Positions 47,727-58,689 of a stretch of DNA of 64,000 bases are shown piece after piece. Each line of letters opens with the position of its first letter. Position 1 is the stretch's first letter. The notes below the pieces were generated by a model. That model was not told where the DNA came from. It worked only from the letters and a program-made list of their open reading frames with translations, and ran no database searches. The stretch is from Kluyveromyces lactis (taxonomy: Eukaryota; Ascomycota; Saccharomycetes; Saccharomycetales; Saccharomycetaceae), in contig NC_006041.1 of assembly GCF_000002515.2 (NCBI RefSeq), positions 1,178,001-1,242,000 of the forward strand, given 5' to 3'. Position numbers and translations under genes: made by a program.

Positions 47727-50700
47727 TCATCCGCTAGTTGATGTTTCCTTTGAATTTTTGAACTTCAATGAATACCAACTAGAATCCTTATTTGAAAAAT
47801 CAAACCAACTAGGCTTCGTTGAAGCTGTACCAGCAGTATTTGCAGTCAATGGAGTAACCGCACTCTGGGCAGGGATTGCCATTGGTGATCTTGGAGATAA
47901 TGAAGCAGCTGTTGATGGCCCACCTTGAAGGTTGAGCGGTGACACTGGACTGATGTCGAACGAATTGATCTCACTTGGGACCTTTGTTTCCAAGAAATGA
48001 GTGTCATACACACTTTCGTCAGCTGAACCCAATCGCAATGTAGCTGACGATTTTTTTGAAAATGTGGATGCCACTGTATTGAATAGTTCCGTTATGTTAT
48101 CACCCAATTGTGCAAATGCAGGTACTTTTGGTTTTCTTTCAGAATCTCCTTCAGTAGATTCAGCATCGATCGAATCATCTTTTGAAATAGTGGTCGCCAC
48201 CGCTGGATTGGATATAACATCATGCAAAGATATATTTGACCTTAACTTATCTCTAATAAAGCGGGCACCTGAACTCTTCCCATAACTGCCAATAGGATCG
48301 TCAAATATTGGGTTTGAATGGACAGTCAAGTCATCCTTCTCATCTGGTTTTGTCAATCCTAGAGATGCTGGTCCAAATTGATTTTCCAAATCAGATGACC
48401 TTTGTTGTCGCTTTGGCTTTATATCCTCTTCCCTCCTCACACAATCGTACGATAAAAGATGATGATGCATTCCAAGCTTTTTGAACATCTCAGAGTGCGA
48501 AAGGTGTCTGTAATCACCGTTGCTGTTATTTCGAGGACGATTGGAAGGCGAAGTTTTGGAACCATTTTTGGCAATAACAAGTGGCAGAGTTTCCTGAACA
48601 TCATTGTGGACACTATGGCAAGAAGAAGTATCCGTCATGGAATGCTGATCATCGGGAACCAATTCAGGAACCAACTCAGGAACAGAAGCAGTATTAGATA
48701 TGACTTGGTCTTGTTTCTCCACTTCCACACGTTCATTCGCTCCAGAAAAAGTACGATCTTTCTTCGAATTAGAACAATCAGTTAACTCCATTCCATTTAA
48801 CTGCGGCCCGGGATTCGCAATAAAATGGGCAGGGTTTCTAATTGATACCAATTCTTCGGAATCTCGTTTCCGTATTCTGTAGGATTCACATTTTGGAATA
48901 GATTCCCAAGTCAAGTACTTGTCATTCATGGGAATGTTTTCTACGTTCAAAGTTTCCAAACATCTCCTCAAATTCCGCTTCTTGTTCATGACGTAAGCCA
49001 ATGCTCTGGATACTGCAAACCTTTTCGGATTAGAAATTACACTCAGCGATATGTCTGATTTAAGAGCCACTTTCAAAGCTTCATCGACAGATTTTTGACA
49101 GTTTGCCTTATGGATTTGGAGCTCTCTATCAAAATATTTTGTCCTTTGTTCTAAAGTGGTAGATAACTCATGGATTTCTCGTTTGTAACCTCTTTCCATC
49201 CTTTCAAAATTCACCTTGTGAAGCCTCTTTGTGTCTTCAAGTTCTATGTTTAAGAGACATTTTTCAGAGGATAGCCGCGCCCTGTCCGATCTGTATTCAT
49301 GGAGACGCTTACTTTTGCTATCTAGCTCGGATTGCATATCTAAAACCACTTCATCCTTGAGTTCTAGATCAAACTTCAACTGATCTATCATGTCATCTTT
49401 CTCCAACAAAGCGACCTCGTAATGAGTTCTATCCCAAAACCCTAATGTTCTTTGTCTCTTTTCAGGAGATAATGCGCTTAACTCGTGTATTTGCTCTTCA
49501 TGTGCTCTTTTCAAAGAAACTATCTGGGAATTCTTCACGTTAAGCTGCTCTTCAGCTGCTTTGAATTTCTCTTTGACTTTAACGTATTTCATCTGCTTGT
49601 CATAGACAGATTTGGTAATCTTATCATATATTCCTCCAAGTGCTCTGAAATCATCACACTCTTTCTCCATAGAACGATAGTCATCTTCCTGAATCTTTGC
49701 AGCATGTGTCTTATTTTTCAAATCGTTGAGTTCAGTCAAAGTGCTCAGAAGGTTTTCCTTGGCTAACTTGAGATTATCAACAGTTTTGAACCAAGCCACT
49801 TTGAAGCTTTCAATATCCTTCTTGCGAATAACATCGCATTTTTCAATCGCTTTGCACAACGTATCATTTGTTGTCTGGAAATTCATATCGATGATAGTAA
49901 CTTTGGCATCCTTGTATGCTTTGTAATGGGCCAAATCAGCTTGTAGTTCGTTGATCTTATTCTCCAAGGATTTCACTTTTTCCTCATGAACGTCTTTGAG
50001 TGATTCAATCTTTTGCTGCATAAATTCCAATCCAACCTCATGGTATGTGGCCTTCTGTAACGCCTCTTTGTAGCGTTTCTTGCATACTGTCGTTTCTGAC
50101 ATGGCAATTTTGGAAACGTTCCATAAAAATCCAATAGCTTTTGAGAGATACGGATGTAAACTTAATAAGGCAACTTTTAAATCATCAGTACCTTTAACTT
50201 CTTCAGGAGCACCTAACAATTCTAGTAGCCCAATGAGTAAGTGCTTTGTGGATGAATCAGGAAAGGGCACAGGACCACAACTGTATACATCACTTAAAGA
50301 TGAAACTTCGGAATAATGTGAGGAATCATTAGTGGTGTTAGAATTATTGGTATCCAGGGATTCAACTTTTGAAAAGTCGCTCTTCGTCATACCTTGGTTA
50401 TAACTACCTGCACTTTTAGACCTTGTTGTAGCTGAGGGAGGGTTTAAAGTGTCATATTCCTGAATCTCAACACCATCCTGTGTCAAGGATGCAAATTCTA
50501 CATTCTTCCTCGCCTCATCCACGACGACAGAGTCCATTTTAGGACCCGGTTTAAGCAATTCTGATGAGGCAAACAAATTTTGAAGCTCTTGAACGAAACT
50601 AGGACCATTGACATCATAGGCTTCATCCCTATGTTTCAAAAAATCGTTGTACTCTTCAAAATAATTAGGATTATCATGCATAAACACTGAAGAAAGCTTA

Positions 50701-52157
50701 CAAAAGTCTGATATTGTTTTATTGCTTTTAGTGATATTCTTGGCAAATTGTTCCAATAACGATTGATTTCTTGTAAAAGGCTTCACTTTGATTACTTTCT
50801 TCACCTCAGGATCGTCAGATTTTTTAACGAATTCGAAATCTTTCTGTCTAACCTCACTGTCAATCACATTGAATTTCTTCATTAAATCAGATCCCTGCTT
50901 CAGAACTGGGTTAAGATCAAATTGCTGGGAAATTGGTTCTATTGATGACACCAAGTTTGACAGCAGTTTTTTCTTTCTTTTCTTGTTCTGCTTCATAACT
51001 ACAATAGAATCATCAATTTGATCCAATTTAGTAACGGTAACACCCCCTTTCCCCATTCTTGCATGTTCCAAACTCAAATTTGGTGACAGAGACACCGAAG
51101 ATAATGCTGAAGATGACGACGAAGAAGAAGTAGCTCTTGCTTTTGTATCGAACTGATCATTTTGCAACTCATCCGAACATTCCCTAGAATTACCAGATTT
51201 TTTCATAATGGTTTCATTTTCGTTGATGGCATACGTTGATTGATCAACTATGGGTTTACGAACATCTACAATCTCTTCCTTTCCTTCCTCGTTCTTGTAT
51301 AGCATGAAATGTCTATCAGCATCAATTGGTTCATCCTTAAAAGTCTTTATCGATTGTGTTGCAGTCTTAACAGGTGCATAATCATTGAAAACTTCCGTGC
51401 CAGGTTGATCATAGTAATACAGGTTTTCAGAGGCATTGATGAATTTTTCATCAATGGCAGTAGTTTTATTGGGATTGAAAACAAATGATTCTTCCTCATC
51501 TCCGCCATTGTTGTAGTAAGTACTAGCATGGCATATTGAAATATTCCCCACGTCTTGGCCCCTTGATTTTGAGCTCGATTTCAATATGTTTTCAAACTTG
51601 GAACTTGCACTTGATAAAGTCCTTTTCAACCAAGATGGATCTTGTTTGTTCTCAGACTCAAGTGTCGCAGTAACAACTGGTGAATGATCAGAGATGTTAT
51701 TGGTAGTTTGCTGAGAGAAAAAATTCTTTTTACCGTTTGTTGAACTTCTTTTGCTTCTAAGTCTCTTACTTAAATGTTTCTTTGGTGAAAGTGAAGAATA
51801 CGGATAAGACACTGAAAACCTACTGCCAGTTTCGGACTTTGGTGGTACAAATGGCTTATACTCAACGATTTCATTTTCATTCATAGTCCAATGACGGGTA
51901 GACGAATCATTTGTATTCAGATCTAAAGATGGTGGGGGTGTAAATAATCTCATTGTTGTTACACATTTATCATCTGAAACATTAGGTTTCGTAGGGCCGT
52001 TGACAGTACCAAAATAGCCTTTTAAAGCAGCTCTCTTATGCCCTTCATTCGAAAAAAATTTCGAAATTGAAATTCTTTGCCTTGCTTCTTCCAATAAGGG
52101 AGGAGGAACTGGCATTCTACAACTCCCAAAGCTTTGTAACTTTTCAAAGCCACTCAT
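47727..52157 (-). CDS. Large coiled-coil protein of unknown function
   Basis: 1476-residue protein I do not recognise. Residues 1 to about 600 are disordered, Ser-rich and phosphosite-like, but the first 50 (SFGSCRMPVPPPLLEEARQR, ISISKFFSNEGHKRAALKGY) look conserved. A small globular helix bundle may lie at about 640-690 (LIGLLELLGAPEEVKG, HPYLSKAIGFLWNVSKIAM). A long coiled coil spans about 700-1030, with heptad-rich LEFMQQKIESLKDVHEEK and LEQRTKYFDRELQIHK. A basic helical segment follows (FAVSRALAYVMNKKRNLRR), then a disordered tail ending WFDFSNKDSSWYSLKF. No membrane segments, kinase or ATPase motifs. A structural role at the spindle pole, cortex or septum is conceivable but is a guess. 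Divergent from ICL2 across 1.67 kb. Confidence 0.85.
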   Translation of the reverse strand: MSGFEKLQSFGSCRMPVPPPLLEEARQRISISKFFSNEGHKRAALKGYFGTVNGPTKPNVSDDKCVTTMRLFTPPPSLDLNTNDSSTRHWTMNENEIVEYKPFVPPKSETGSRFSVSYPYSSLSPKKHLSKRLRSKRSSTNGKKNFFSQQTTNNISDHSPVVTATLESENKQDPSWLKRTLSSASSKFENILKSSSKSRGQDVGNISICHASTYYNNGGDEEESFVFNPNKTTAIDEKFINASENLYYYDQPGTEVFNDYAPVKTATQSIKTFKDEPIDADRHFMLYKNEEGKEEIVDVRKPIVDQSTYAINENETIMKKSGNSRECSDELQNDQFDTKARATSSSSSSSALSSVSLSPNLSLEHARMGKGGVTVTKLDQIDDSIVVMKQNKKRKKKLLSNLVSSIEPISQQFDLNPVLKQGSDLMKKFNVIDSEVRQKDFEFVKKSDDPEVKKVIKVKPFTRNQSLLEQFAKNITKSNKTISDFCKLSSVFMHDNPNYFEEYNDFLKHRDEAYDVNGPSFVQELQNLFASSELLKPGPKMDSVVVDEARKNVEFASLTQDGVEIQEYDTLNPPSATTRSKSAGSYNQGMTKSDFSKVESLDTNNSNTTNDSSHYSEVSSLSDVYSCGPVPFPDSSTKHLLIGLLELLGAPEEVKGTDDLKVALLSLHPYLSKAIGFLWNVSKIAMSETTVCKKRYKEALQKATYHEVGLEFMQQKIESLKDVHEEKVKSLENKINELQADLAHYKAYKDAKVTIIDMNFQTTNDTLCKAIEKCDVIRKKDIESFKVAWFKTVDNLKLAKENLLSTLTELNDLKNKTHAAKIQEDDYRSMEKECDDFRALGGIYDKITKSVYDKQMKYVKVKEKFKAAEEQLNVKNSQIVSLKRAHEEQIHELSALSPEKRQRTLGFWDRTHYEVALLEKDDMIDQLKFDLELKDEVVLDMQSELDSKSKRLHEYRSDRARLSSEKCLLNIELEDTKRLHKVNFERMERGYKREIHELSTTLEQRTKYFDRELQIHKANCQKSVDEALKVALKSDISLSVISNPKRFAVSRALAYVMNKKRNLRRCLETLNVENIPMNDKYLTWESIPKCESYRIRKRDSEELVSIRNPAHFIANPGPQLNGMELTDCSNSKKDRTFSGANERVEVEKQDQVISNTASVPELVPELVPDDQHSMTDTSSCHSVHNDVQETLPLVIAKNGSKTSPSNRPRNNSNGDYRHLSHSEMFKKLGMHHHLLSYDCVRREEDIKPKRQQRSSDLENQFGPASLGLTKPDEKDDLTVHSNPIFDDPIGSYGKSSGARFIRDKLRSNISLHDVISNPAVATTISKDDSIDAESTEGDSERKPKVPAFAQLGDNITELFNTVASTFSKKSSATLRLGSADESVYDTHFLETKVPSEINSFDISPVSPLNLQGGPSTAASLSPRSPMAIPAQSAVTPLTANTAGTASTKPSWFDFSNKDSSWYSLKFKNSKETSTSG

Positions 52158-53825
52158 TGATCTTTGTTTCCCTTCTTATCAAAATTATGATCACTGGGCT
52201 GATGAATGTACATTGTATTGTAATACTGAGGATAATAATCTGGATAAAGTGACACATAAACGGCATAGATTTGATCAGGATAAAAATGTAAATCACACCG
52301 ATATTTATACTTTTTGTTACTCTTTCCAAAACCTCTGGGCGTACTGTCCACAAAAGTTGACCTGTTTTGGCACAAAACCTATCCCATAGTAATCCAGAAA
52401 AAAAAAAAAAAACCAGAACTTACCTAAACTTCACAGCGCCAGCATGCTGACAATTCAACGTATCTTCATAATAAAACGTGTCAGTTTCTGGTCAAGTTCG
52501 ACATTTTTGTGTCTTTTGCAGTACTATTATTTTGTCAATGAATCAGAGAAGAAAAAAAAAAAAAGGAAAACAATCTGTCGCGCGACAAATTGAACACTCA
52601 TGTCAAAAATAATGGCCCAATGCTTTCTGATAATCTAGAGCACCTTCCCTGCACGGGCGAAAGAGGAATTTATGTCTTGCCGTTTTATCACCATACCCAT
52701 ATGCAAACTTAACTCACCACGTATCAAAATATACAACAGGGCGTCTTCATGTTCCACCAAAAAAAACCAGGCAGTACTGCAATAAAGGAAAGAACTTTAC
52801 TGGGAAAAAAATCAACAATAACTTGCATCTCTGTCTCCTTAAATACCTGAAGATGAAATCAATCAAAGCCTTTGGCGGCTAATTTTATTTCCTTGTTTAT
52901 TCTAATTTAATTTAAATCATCTTATTCTAATTAAATTTGCCTTAATTAAAGGAAAGGAAAACAAACAAACGAAAAAAAAAAAAATTTATTGGATCAAGCA
53001 GCGCTTGTTTTTCCACATGTAGTAATTCTCACTAGAGATTCTCATCCAGTCTCCTTTTGTTAACTTACATCCTTTTAATCTTCCGCGTCACGTTACAGTA
53101 ACAATTTTCGTTTTCTTTATTTGGTTGATCTTTTTGTTTTTTTGTTAGGCGCGCATTTTTGTGGGGGAGAAAATGACATGACCTCAGAAAGTTGAGCAGA
53201 ACAGATAAAGTGGAGAACATACCCGAAAATGGTAACAGCACATAAGAGGTCGTACCGAAATGGAACTGATTATGGTGACCGATAAATAATTAATAAACTG
53301 ACTGTGTCACAAGATGGGAAAACGTCCGGTCCCGATTTATCTCTTGAGCGCAGTGAACTGAGGCCCCGACCATTGGGGAGAAATTCAAAAGATGATTTGA
53401 ACGGCTCTTACCTGAGGAAAGTGATGATCAAACTTGTTGATACTGACTCAATTAAAGGATTTTCAAGGAGCTTAAAGGATTTATCAAGGGTTCTGATCAA
53501 CAGACATATTATAGTTTCCTCCTCTTGGGTCGGATGCCGATAACGGATTGCGGCTAGTGTCTTTCTCGTAGCTACCATTGGTTTTTAGTGATTTATCTCC
53601 ATGTAGTCATCGAATGTTTAGACATTAAAGTAAAAGTAACAAAAAGTAACGATCCCTCAGTAGTAACAACGTTCTTTATTGTGAACTCTTTACATTGTAT
53701 ATATAAGACCCAGATACAATCTAATTTCTCACGATGGGCAGAGTTCGATGCGTTGTTGATAGCTTTTAATGTTATAAGCTTAGTATATGTTAGCTTGACC
53801 AAAAGAAAAAAAATATATCGCGAAG
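52158..53825. other. Long divergent region upstream of ICL2
   Basis: 1668 bases, long for this genome. It holds several poly(A) tracts (52399-52413, 52552-52564, 52971-52985), an ATTTAATTTAAAT-rich patch near 52908, TATAAG-type sequence near 53702, and a Gcn4-type TGACTCA at 53444-53450. I could not find an exact carbon-source response element (CCRTYSRNCCG). A 79-codon frame at 53304-53543 begins with GTG and resembles no family. Confidence 0.5.
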
Positions 53826-55544
53826 ATGAGTTTTCGTTGCAGTGTTAAGTTCGGTGAAAGAAGAGGATCTTTTCTTATGAGTAGAGGATTGTCTAATATC
53901 TCTAGGTTCCCCAAGCCAAAGGACGCCGAAATCGAAAATTTTGTTAACGCTCAAGCTGAAAGTATTGCAAAATGGTGGGAAAGTGATCGTTTCAAGAATA
54001 TCAAGAGACCATATACTCCGTTAGATGTGGTGAAACATCGCGGGTCTCTTGGAGACGATGTGGTCTATGGATCTTCTATTCAGGCCAAGCGTTTATTTCA
54101 AGTGTTAGAAAATAAGTTTAAGAACAAGTTACCGGTTCATACACTAGGTGTTATCGATCCTGTTCAAATGTCACAATTGGCTAGGTGTGATGATATTGAA
54201 GTTGCCTATGTCTCAGGCTGGGCATGTTCTTCCACTATGGTGGGATCAACCAACGAAGTATCCCCTGATTTTGGCGATTACCCCTATGATACAGTACCAA
54301 ACCAAGTAGAAAGAATCTTTAAAGCTCAACAGATGCATGATAAGAAACAATTGTTGCAATTTTTGGAATCCAAAGATACGAACAAAAGAGTAGATTATTT
54401 GAAGCCAATTATTGCAGATGCAGATATGGGCCATGGTGGCACTACGACGGTGATGAAATTGGCAAAGTTGTTTGCTGAAAAGGGTGCTGCCGGTATACAT
54501 CTTGAAGATCAATTGCACGGTGGTAAAAGATGTGGACATTTGGGTGGTGCTGTCATTGTACCAACTAGTACTCATATTTCCAGATTGGTAGCCACAAGAT
54601 TGCAATGGGATATCATGGGTACCGAAAACTTGGTCATTGCCAGGACAGATTCTTGCAATGCGAAGTTATTGAGTAGTAACGTTGACCCCAGAGATCATGA
54701 ACACATTCAAGGTACAATAAATAAGAATGTGAAACCTTGGAGTGATTTCCTTTCAGAATTGGAATTCGATAATGCGCCATCTACAAAAATTTCCATGGCT
54801 GAAGCTAATTGGTACAAGGAAAACAAACTGTATACGTTTGAAGAAGCTGCTAAGGAGCAACTATCGGAGTCCCAGTTCCAAACCTTTAAAGAACAATGGA
54901 ACAAGAATTTGAAACTTGGTAAGAGAGGATATTTGTCTATTGATGAATTGAAGTCGTTAGTGAGATCCGTTAACGGTGGGTCAGATATTGTCTTCAATTG
55001 GGATGCACCAAGAACCAAGGAAGGATTTTATATGTTCAAAGGTGGCATGAAGCCTGCCATTCAAAGATCGTTGGCATTTGCACCTTATGCTGACTTGCTA
55101 TGGTTGGAAACTAAGTCTCCAGACTTGAAACAGGCTCAGGCATTCAGCAAAGAAATCCATGATGTTTACCCTGAAGCGAAATTGGTCTACAATTTATCTC
55201 CGAGCTTCAATTGGAGTGCACATGGATTTGACGACGAGCAACTACAAAGCTTCATTTGGGATCTTGCAAAGGAAGGATTTGTCTTGCAATTAGTGTCTCT
55301 AGCTGGATTGCATAGTGATGCGTCCTCATTCTGGAAATTGGCCAAGAGATACCAAACCGAGGGAATGAAAGCTTACGTTGAAGAAGTTCAAAAAGTTGAA
55401 AAAGAGAACGGATGTGATGTTCTAACCCACCAGCAATGGTCAGGTGCTGAATATGTCGATTCTATTATGCAAGTAGTGCAAAACGGATCAAGCAGTCAAA
55501 CTTTGAGTACTACAGGTGAAAGTTTCACTGAGACTCAATTCTAA
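53826..55544 (+). CDS. ICL2: Mitochondrial 2-methylisocitrate lyase Icl2
   Basis: 572-residue member of the isocitrate lyase family, matching yeast Icl2 (YPR006C), which splits 2-methylisocitrate to pyruvate and succinate in the mitochondrial methylcitrate cycle of propionate use. The N-terminus (MSFRCSVKFGERRGSFLMSRGLSNISRFPK) is basic and acid-poor, a likely targeting peptide; Met18 is a possible second start. Core motifs: SGWACSSTMVGSTNE, ADADMGHGG, HLEDQLHGGKRCGH with catalytic C236 and LSPSFNW. The GGKRCGHLGG context, in place of the NKKCGHMAG of the glyoxylate enzyme Icl1, and the mitochondrial leader point to Icl2. No SKL signal at the end. The long upstream region suggests carbon-source control. 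Confidence 0.93.
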   Translation: MSFRCSVKFGERRGSFLMSRGLSNISRFPKPKDAEIENFVNAQAESIAKWWESDRFKNIKRPYTPLDVVKHRGSLGDDVVYGSSIQAKRLFQVLENKFKNKLPVHTLGVIDPVQMSQLARCDDIEVAYVSGWACSSTMVGSTNEVSPDFGDYPYDTVPNQVERIFKAQQMHDKKQLLQFLESKDTNKRVDYLKPIIADADMGHGGTTTVMKLAKLFAEKGAAGIHLEDQLHGGKRCGHLGGAVIVPTSTHISRLVATRLQWDIMGTENLVIARTDSCNAKLLSSNVDPRDHEHIQGTINKNVKPWSDFLSELEFDNAPSTKISMAEANWYKENKLYTFEEAAKEQLSESQFQTFKEQWNKNLKLGKRGYLSIDELKSLVRSVNGGSDIVFNWDAPRTKEGFYMFKGGMKPAIQRSLAFAPYADLLWLETKSPDLKQAQAFSKEIHDVYPEAKLVYNLSPSFNWSAHGFDDEQLQSFIWDLAKEGFVLQLVSLAGLHSDASSFWKLAKRYQTEGMKAYVEEVQKVEKENGCDVLTHQQWSGAEYVDSIMQVVQNGSSSQTLSTTGESFTETQF

Positions 55545-56292
55545 AAAACCATACCCTAGCGCGCGAGTCAAAAACTTTATGCCTCTTTATTTTTTTATTT
55601 GAAGACTTGGCAAGATTAAAATATACATCACTGTAACAAAAGAAGGAGATGGACAGTTTATCATCTCAAAATTTTATACCTCTACGCAAGGATATAGTTC
55701 TAGCACTTAATAATATGCGATATTCGTTTTCTTTTAAGAAGTGTGTTTCAGCGGACTTTTTTTTGATTATTTAACGCATATTTACATCTTAACGGTTTGG
55801 AAGCGATGAGGAAGTAAAACTCGGACAAACGCACACCTTTTGATTTACTTTAAAATCGTTTGATTATCTTGCGAAACCAACAGCATTTCACAAATGTGAA
55901 CATTTTCGTTAAACGTGGTAACTTCAGTTAAAAGTGAGACATGCGAAAAATCGCATAATAAACAAAGCGCAAAAAAAAACAAATGCAGTTCTAATGGTTT
56001 TTTTTCCCGTTATCAAAAGATGATAAAGTCAGTCGCACTGCGGTAAAACATTTAAAAAGCGAAAAATAATTCTATTAGTTTAAGAAGCTAAAGTATCCTG
56101 CGGTTTTTTTATTTTACTGCGATGGTTTGTAATTCTGTTGTGTCGCGTTGCAATATTGTGCCGCCGAAGTCCATATTAGCCATTCACCTATATAAGGATA
56201 AACGTTTAGATTAGAAGATCATAGGTCCAAATAACCAGCTGAAAGGGGAGACACTGAGGTTTTAAGTAACCAGGGGGCCAAGGTAACACGAA
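55545..56292. other. Intergenic, ICL2 to the putative DNA-binding protein gene
   Basis: 748 bases. A small inverted repeat ATGCGA-AAAA-TCGCAT is at 55941-55956, and CTGCGGT occurs twice (near 56038 and 56098). A GCGCAAAAAA patch lies near 55967. No gene seen. Confidence 0.45.
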
Positions 56293-57291
56293 ATGATTTG
56301 GACTTACGAGATGGATCTCGCTCTATGCAAGCTTGTTTATTTGAACAGTCCAGAAATTCTAATAGACGGCGTCAGAGACAGAACTAAGAATTATCACAGC
56401 GTATTGAGCGATTTCAACAAGCAGTTTAGGCTTCAGGTAAAGCAGGCACGTACGGTGAGAGCGCGATTTGAGAGATTGTTACTGGATTATAAAAGTAGGG
56501 CCCAGACGAAATTTGCTCCAACAGGAAGAGAATCAGAGATCGATATGCTGATGAAGACATTGGTCAACATGGAAATAGAGTACCACGAAACCCACAAGAT
56601 TACCAGTGTTCCGCCTGGAGATGAAAATATCAATGCGATGACTACTGGTGATATGGTAGAAAAGGCCATTGATGCTTTGAAAGAGGTACCAAATCAGACA
56701 ATCGTGAATAACATGCAGAAAATGGGGCAGCCAGGGCCCAAACTAATCGATGTTACTGGGAATCAAAACTTACCGGCTCTATCATCAAACGGCTACAATG
56801 GGAAACAACTCCCCTCAGTTCAAGTTGATGGCACTCTTATGGGTTCCAATACGGAGGGAAGGAACGGAACACGGGACAAGACGGGACAAAACATAGATAA
56901 GAACCCATCAGGGAATGCGAATTACACACATGGTAATCAATCTGACCTAGAAGAAAACAATGATGGTCAAGGCATTAACTACCCTAATATTGACACGGAG
57001 TTACAGCCGCCTGCGAAGAAATTTAAACACAATATAGTGCCAGAATCGCAACCATTTACCATCACAAATTATTTCTCAGACAACAAAACCTTTATTATGA
57101 ATGGGGATGGAGGAACACAACATGTTAGCGGTAAAAGTGATTTAAAGGAAGTTACCCAAAGAGTACAAACTGATCTGGAACATTTAAAACAAGATGTCGG
57201 AGAATTGTCGACGTTATCTAAACAAATTGCAAAAGTGTTGAAACGAGTTACGTCGATGGAGGAGACTGCACAGGATGAACGAGGATACTAG
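56293..57291 (+). CDS. Putative Myb/SANT- or MADF-like DNA-binding protein
   Basis: 332-residue protein without a name I can give. Residues 1 to about 105 look like a compact helical domain: WTYEMDLALCKLVYLNSP, then RDRTKNYHSVLSDFNKQF, then QARTVRARFERLLLDYKS and ESEIDMLMKTLVNMEIEY. A leading tryptophan, a basic middle and a third helix rich in Arg resemble Myb/SANT-like or MADF domains found in regulators and in proteins derived from hAT-type transposases. The middle (110-260) is disordered with many Asn, Gly and Gln. The last 50 residues (KEVTQRVQTDLEHLKQDVGE, LSKQIAKVLKRV) form a likely coiled coil, suggesting a dimer. I know no clear S. cerevisiae counterpart between ICL2 and REC8. Confidence 0.75.
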   Translation: MIWTYEMDLALCKLVYLNSPEILIDGVRDRTKNYHSVLSDFNKQFRLQVKQARTVRARFERLLLDYKSRAQTKFAPTGRESEIDMLMKTLVNMEIEYHETHKITSVPPGDENINAMTTGDMVEKAIDALKEVPNQTIVNNMQKMGQPGPKLIDVTGNQNLPALSSNGYNGKQLPSVQVDGTLMGSNTEGRNGTRDKTGQNIDKNPSGNANYTHGNQSDLEENNDGQGINYPNIDTELQPPAKKFKHNIVPESQPFTITNYFSDNKTFIMNGDGGTQHVSGKSDLKEVTQRVQTDLEHLKQDVGELSTLSKQIAKVLKRVTSMEETAQDERGY

Positions 57292-58689
57292 CTTATCACA
57301 GGAACCACCGTCAATCCGATGTAATATTAATACCACAACCACTAACAAGGCATTCACGGTTCTTTGTAAAGCTATGTACTGTGCTAATTTTGCTACCGAT
57401 AATAATAAGACTTATCGAACGTCCATATTTCTGATCACGTGTATGAAATATACAGCAGGGGTGCAACTGTTTATTTACCAACCGAAAATGAGCTTTATGT
57501 CTAAAAGTGATCCTGTGTCTTGCCTTCTAGGTAGGGGAAAATTTCGCCGGATAAAACACGAAAGAGAAAATGTAGGAAAATACGTAATTCAGTTTCAGCG
57601 CGCATAATTACAGATTTGCACGGTAAAAACTCATCCGCACCCCCACAGTATTACAGTTTTAAAGGGGGGCGGCGAGGAATGGTGCAGTTTTATCAACGTT
57701 ACAAGGTAACTTCATAAAAGGAAACTACACAAACACACCACTCTTCCCTGCTTCCGGCATCTCGTGTGTTCAGAATATTAGCTAATAAACCAGTAGTTAT
57801 AACTTTTCTTTCCTCCTTTGGAGTTGCGGTCTTTTCCTGTACTCCGTAAGCGCGTGTTTGTTTGTTTGAAAGAAAGAAAAAACGCTGTGCAAATCTACGG
57901 TTGAGAAAGAAAAGTCACAATTACATGATTTTACACTACTTAGGAAATTGGGGAACGTAGGTTACTGAGAGGTCCCAAAAATAGTTCGCCTCGGGAACAG
58001 ACACGCGATTCATACTGTGAGCATTTTGTTATATTGTGCCTCTTGCAACCATTCTTTAAGGGGGATCTAAGCTGTTCATTTAAATTTGTGCACTATTTTA
58101 AGCATATTCTCTTGCCAGTATTTCGACTTTCACTGTCCTCCCAAGAAAAAAACATAATAAACCGTTTGATACAAATATTCACATTTTTGAACTGGTGCGG
58201 TTGTTTTTGCACTCACATATTTTTTCCCAGTTTTCTCACTTGTTTTAAAATTGTGTGTAATTTCGCTTTTTTTTTTGTAGCACATTTTTGGGTCTTGGTT
58301 TTTTTCTTGGGAAAAACAGTGCGAGAGAAGTGAGATTCGGTAGGCTGCAGTTATTTTCAGATCCAAGAAATCTCTATATATGAACCAGAAATAAAGTTCA
58401 GAATCTGATTTCAAGCCTCGAAGAGGTTGCAACAAAATTAAACATTAGACATTTCGCATACTTTAGAGTACCAAAAAGCGTGCAATTCAACTGGTTATTA
58501 TCGGTTAGTACCATATCAGCATATCAGCAGCTGAGCACCCATTGTTGTGTGTGTGTTTTCTGCTTTTTCGTCGATCATATATTTCAATTTTATGGGATAC
58601 TTGAACATTAGTACTTCAATAAGATTTTGAATTAAAGATTTTTTGTGTTCTAATCCTCGGTGTGCTAGTATCGACAACTCACTTCTAAA
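57292..58689. other. Long intergenic region upstream of the acidic protein gene
   Basis: 1398 bases. It has a CCGCACCCCCAC block (57637-57648) and an AAAGGGGGGCGGCG block (57661-57674), which resemble binding sites of stress or Mig1-type C2H2 factors. Long T runs lie near 58268 and 58300. Reading frames here (such as 57275-57607 and 58034-58333) are Phe-rich or low complexity and I do not call them genes. Confidence 0.45.

Noticed and set aside
53304-53543. 79-codon plus-strand frame upstream of ICL2
   Set aside because: Starts with GTG, has no recognisable domain and sits in promoter sequence.
57275-57607. 110-codon plus-strand frame overlapping the end of the putative DNA-binding protein gene
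   Set aside because: Overlap in another frame, biased composition and no family resemblance.
58034-58333. 99-codon Phe-rich frame
   Set aside because: Reflects poly(T) tracts in the long promoter; low complexity.
58504-58510. TACTAAC on the minus strand near 58.5 kb
   Set aside because: No minus-strand gene lies downstream that would need splicing.
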